Of a DNA stretch of 64,000 bases, positions 62,130 to 64,000 are shown in pieces. Numbering within the stretch: the first letter of the stretch is position 1; each line of letters opens with the position of its first letter. The stretch comes from Methanogranum sp963676045. Its GTDB lineage: Archaea; Thermoplasmatota; Thermoplasmata; Methanomassiliicoccales; Methanomethylophilaceae. Position numbers and translations under genes: made by a program. The notes under the pieces were generated by a model that worked only from the letters and a program-made list of their open reading frames with translations, was not told where the DNA came from and made no database searches. The stretch is taken from assembly GCA_963676045.1 (NCBI GenBank), contig OY780938.1, positions 1 through 64,000 of the forward strand, in the 5' to 3' direction.

Positions 62130-63191
62130 TCAAATCAGTTTCTTCGCTTTTGCGAGTTCAGCATTCAAGACGGAACCTCCGGCTCCGCCTCTCAGCGTGT
62201 TATGTGAAAGTACGAATGCCTTATAGTATCCGTTGCTCTTTCTCAATCTTCCGACGGTCGAGGCCATTCCCTTCGCCCTATCTGGTGTTCCTGCCATTGC
62301 ATCGAAGACAGGTTGAGGTCTGTTCTCTTCCGTCCTCACGATTATTGGCTGGTCAGGTGCAGATGGGAGTTTGAGCTTCTGAGGTTCTCCACGGAACTGT
62401 GACAATGTCCTTTCCAATTCTTCGAGAGAAGGTTCTTCTTTCAGATCCAAGACCAATGATTCCAAATGCCCATCAATAACTGGTACTCTGGCACAGTTCG
62501 CGATGACCTTGAAGTCGGCATATTTGAATTCGCCTTTCTCATAGGTTCCGAGCATCTTTGCAAGTTCGGTCTCCATCTTTTCCTCTTCATGGCTTATGAA
62601 TGGTATGACATTTCCGACCGCGTCCAAAGACGGCACGCCTGGGTATCCTGCGCCAGAGAGTGCTTGATATGTGGATACGAACACCTGGTTAAGCCCATAC
62701 GCGTCGTTCAAGGCCTTCAGAGGAATGGCTATGCCTGTGCTTGAGCAGTTGGCATTCGTTATTATGTACCCTCCGTCCTTGTATGTTTCCTGATCCTTTA
62801 TGGAATCATATTGTGCCCAGTTTATCTCAGGGATTATTATCGGCACATGTTTGTCCATCCTATGGGACCCCGCATTGGTGAATACAGCAATTCCCTTTTG
62901 TGCCAATTCAGTCTCTGTCGGTCCTGCAAGTTCAGATGGTATGCCGGAAAACGCGATCCTGCAGTTCTTGGATATCTTGGAGAGGTCCATTGTCTCTATT
63001 TTTCTCTCCATAGTATCCGCCTTGTACACGAAATCCCTTATCTTAAGGACATCGCCGAATCTCTTTCCCTCTGATTTCTCTGAGGCGTAAAGGCCTTCTA
63101 TCTCGAAATAGGGGTGGTCCTCGAGCATTTGAACGAACCTTTGCCCTATCATACCTGTTGCCCCGAGCACTGCAACTTGAATCTTGCTCAT
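62130..63191 (-). CDS. asd: Aspartate-semialdehyde dehydrogenase, archaeal/fungal type
   Basis: 353 residues. NADP motif VAVLGATGMIGQRFVQML, AFSGIPSELAGPTE, the catalytic Cys in ITNANCSSTGIAIPL (about residue 148), SGAGYPGVPSLDAVGN and the C-terminal SHNTLRGGAGGSVLNAEL identify the enzyme. It leads to lysine, threonine, methionine and, in methanogens, also to the aromatic precursor route via aspartate semialdehyde. It stands alone here. Length is normal. Confidence 0.95.
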   Translation of the reverse strand: MSKIQVAVLGATGMIGQRFVQMLEDHPYFEIEGLYASEKSEGKRFGDVLKIRDFVYKADTMERKIETMDLSKISKNCRIAFSGIPSELAGPTETELAQKGIAVFTNAGSHRMDKHVPIIIPEINWAQYDSIKDQETYKDGGYIITNANCSSTGIAIPLKALNDAYGLNQVFVSTYQALSGAGYPGVPSLDAVGNVIPFISHEEEKMETELAKMLGTYEKGEFKYADFKVIANCARVPVIDGHLESLVLDLKEEPSLEELERTLSQFRGEPQKLKLPSAPDQPIIVRTEENRPQPVFDAMAGTPDRAKGMASTVGRLRKSNGYYKAFVLSHNTLRGGAGGSVLNAELAKAKKLI

Positions 63192-63411
63192 ATCGTCTTA
63201 CTCCTATTGATTTTGATGTTTCCACGCAAGGAAGGAGTAGTATTAATAACATGGTAATGGGATTCTTAGAAAATCTACGAAATCAGTAACGTATTTAATA
63301 ATGTTGATTTGAGAATCGTATCAATTTCATTTCAATACAATAGAACGGCAGGTACAACTCGATAAAGATAAAAAATCAATAACCTTTTAAATGGTTTGAA
63401 TAAATAGCGAT

Positions 63412-63681
63412 TCAATGGGTCTCGAACAGATGCTTCTGTCTTTCCTTGGAGATCCTGAGTATGACATCAGATATCATGCGTGCCTCATCCTCTGAGAGGC
63501 TCACTTCTTCGCATAGCTCATGGTACCTGCTGATCACTTCGCGCTCCTTCTCTTCATCCCAGTATTTCTGGCCTGCATTTTTCTTCGCTTTTGCCAATTC
63601 ATCAGCGATCTCCATGCGGGTGGAAATGAGGTCGATGATCTGTTCGTCGATCTCCTCGATCTGTTCCCTGAGCTCCTTCAT
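63412..63681 (-). CDS. Chorismate mutase, AroQ type
   Basis: 89 residues from the ATG at 63681 (KELREQIEEIDEQIIDLISTRMEIADELAKAK in parts). The all-helical AroQ motif is visible: the first-helix Arg (LREQIEEIDEQ), the second Arg-x-x-x-Ala-x-x-Ile/Leu pattern, and YWDEEKEREVISRYHE with the catalytic Lys/Glu region. It converts chorismate to prephenate for phenylalanine and tyrosine. A start 23 codons upstream is possible but that stretch is not like the family. The divergent neighbour at 63799 is an ACT-type amino acid regulator. Confidence 0.85.
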   Translation of the reverse strand: MKELREQIEEIDEQIIDLISTRMEIADELAKAKKNAGQKYWDEEKEREVISRYHELCEEVSLSEDEARMISDVILRISKERQKHLFETH

Positions 63682-63798
63682 GTTCGACACGGCAATACAC
63701 CTGTATGAGGGCACCACGGCATTTTTGATATAAAGGGTTTGTGCGTTCATGGATTATATTCCCAAATGATTTAAACGAACAGAGCATTAACTGGAAAT

Positions 63799-64000
63799 AT
63801 GGAGCGCATCCATCAGTTGCTAAGGCAGTATCCTTCTCAGGAAAAGGTGGCGATGCTGATGCTCCGTCATGGGATAAGCGTCAGAGATGGAAAGGCATAT
63901 TGTGGTCCTATCGAACAATCAGATGCTTCTATAGCGAGGGCGGCGGATGTTGACCACCGGGTCGTGAGGTCTGCCATACAAAGGATAGATACCACTCGCG
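63799..64000 (+). CDS. Predicted regulator of amino acid metabolism (COG2150-like), N-terminal part
   Basis: 67 codons run off the right edge. The visible IHQLLRQYPSQEKVAMLML, HGISVRDGKAYCGPIEQSD and SIARAADVDHRVVRSAIQRI match the helix-turn-helix N-terminus of the archaeal COG2150 proteins, which carry a C-terminal ACT domain. TATA-like atttaaac about 30 bp upstream suggests a leaderless mRNA. It is divergent from chorismate mutase, and this proximity suggests control of aromatic synthesis. The ACT domain lies outside the window. Confidence 0.75.
   Translation, partial: MERIHQLLRQYPSQEKVAMLMLRHGISVRDGKAYCGPIEQSDASIARAADVDHRVVRSAIQRIDTTR

Noticed and set aside
63741..63953. Plus-strand open frame at the right edge
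   Set aside because: It is a shifted frame over the start of the COG2150-like gene (63799) and has no family features.

Overview
The window is chromosomal DNA of a methanogenic archaeon, most likely a gut-type member of the Methanomassiliicoccales (Thermoplasmatota, near Methanomethylophilus/Methanoplasma). A complete coenzyme F430 operon (cfbC-A-E-D-B) makes it a methanogen. Every complete gene annotated here stops at TGA or TAA and none at TAG, as expected in a lineage that can read UAG as pyrrolysine. It also carries DUF3793, archaeal-type CobT, GGR-family and HypF genes, and giant InlB-repeat/BspA-LRR surface proteins like those of rumen and insect-gut Methanomassiliicoccales. The order is inferred from gene content, not from a marker gene.

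Layout. 1-7169: about 30 apparently identical 201-bp repeats encoding Listeria-Bacteroides (InlB-B) repeats on the minus strand, meeting head-to-head, at a palindromic junction near 6019/6040, the plus-strand C-terminal part of the same kind of surface protein. 7358-9802: small conserved proteins and a GGR-family flavoprotein. 9799-14947 (minus): cobT, a phosphoglycerate-mutase-like protein, hypF and mtnP. 15233-22876: a methyltransferase, a MATE exporter, a metal/cobalamin-type ABC transporter whose binding protein carries a dockerin-like module, and a minus-strand operon of two related methyltransferases plus a small membrane-anchored protein. 23099-28306: F430 operon. 28541-37306: cbiF-cbiH-cbiL, precorrin-2 dehydrogenase, hemA-B-L-C, cobA, hemD. 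37541-43709: two small membrane proteins, cbiM-cbiN, a CbiM-CbiN-CbiQ triple fusion and two CbiO ATPases with an extra C-terminal domain. 43774-49453: a DUF234-type ATPase and a 1377-residue surface protein. 49498-61742: histidine genes in two minus-strand blocks (hisB-F-IE-PHP and hisG-C-H-A) separated by cbiC and a divergent cbiD-cbiG-cbiJET-cbiA operon. 62130-64000: asd, chorismate mutase and the start of an ACT-type regulator.

Together the genes give an unbroken route from glutamyl-tRNA to sirohydrochlorin (HemA, HemL, HemB, HemC, HemD, CobA, precorrin-2 dehydrogenase). A two-domain CfbA chelatase stands at the branch point; one branch runs to F430 (CfbB, CfbC/D, CfbE), the other to cobyrinate a,c-diamide (CbiL, H, F, G, D, J, E, T, C, A). 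Cobalt/nickel importers sit beside them. Amidation, adenosylation and most nucleotide-loop steps of B12 synthesis are not in the window apart from CobT.

The main new observation is a 17-bp inverted repeat, TTGG-N9-CCAA, at four promoter regions in front of cobalt/cobalamin genes: upstream of cbiFHL, of cbiM, of cbiMNQ (two copies) and between cbiC and cbiD. It suggests an undescribed cobalt- or corrinoid-responsive regulon. Also notable are the CbiMNQ fusion with its recently duplicated promoter, the duplicated CfbA with all four histidines kept, the C-terminal domain on both CbiO proteins, and the inverted repeat array at the left edge.
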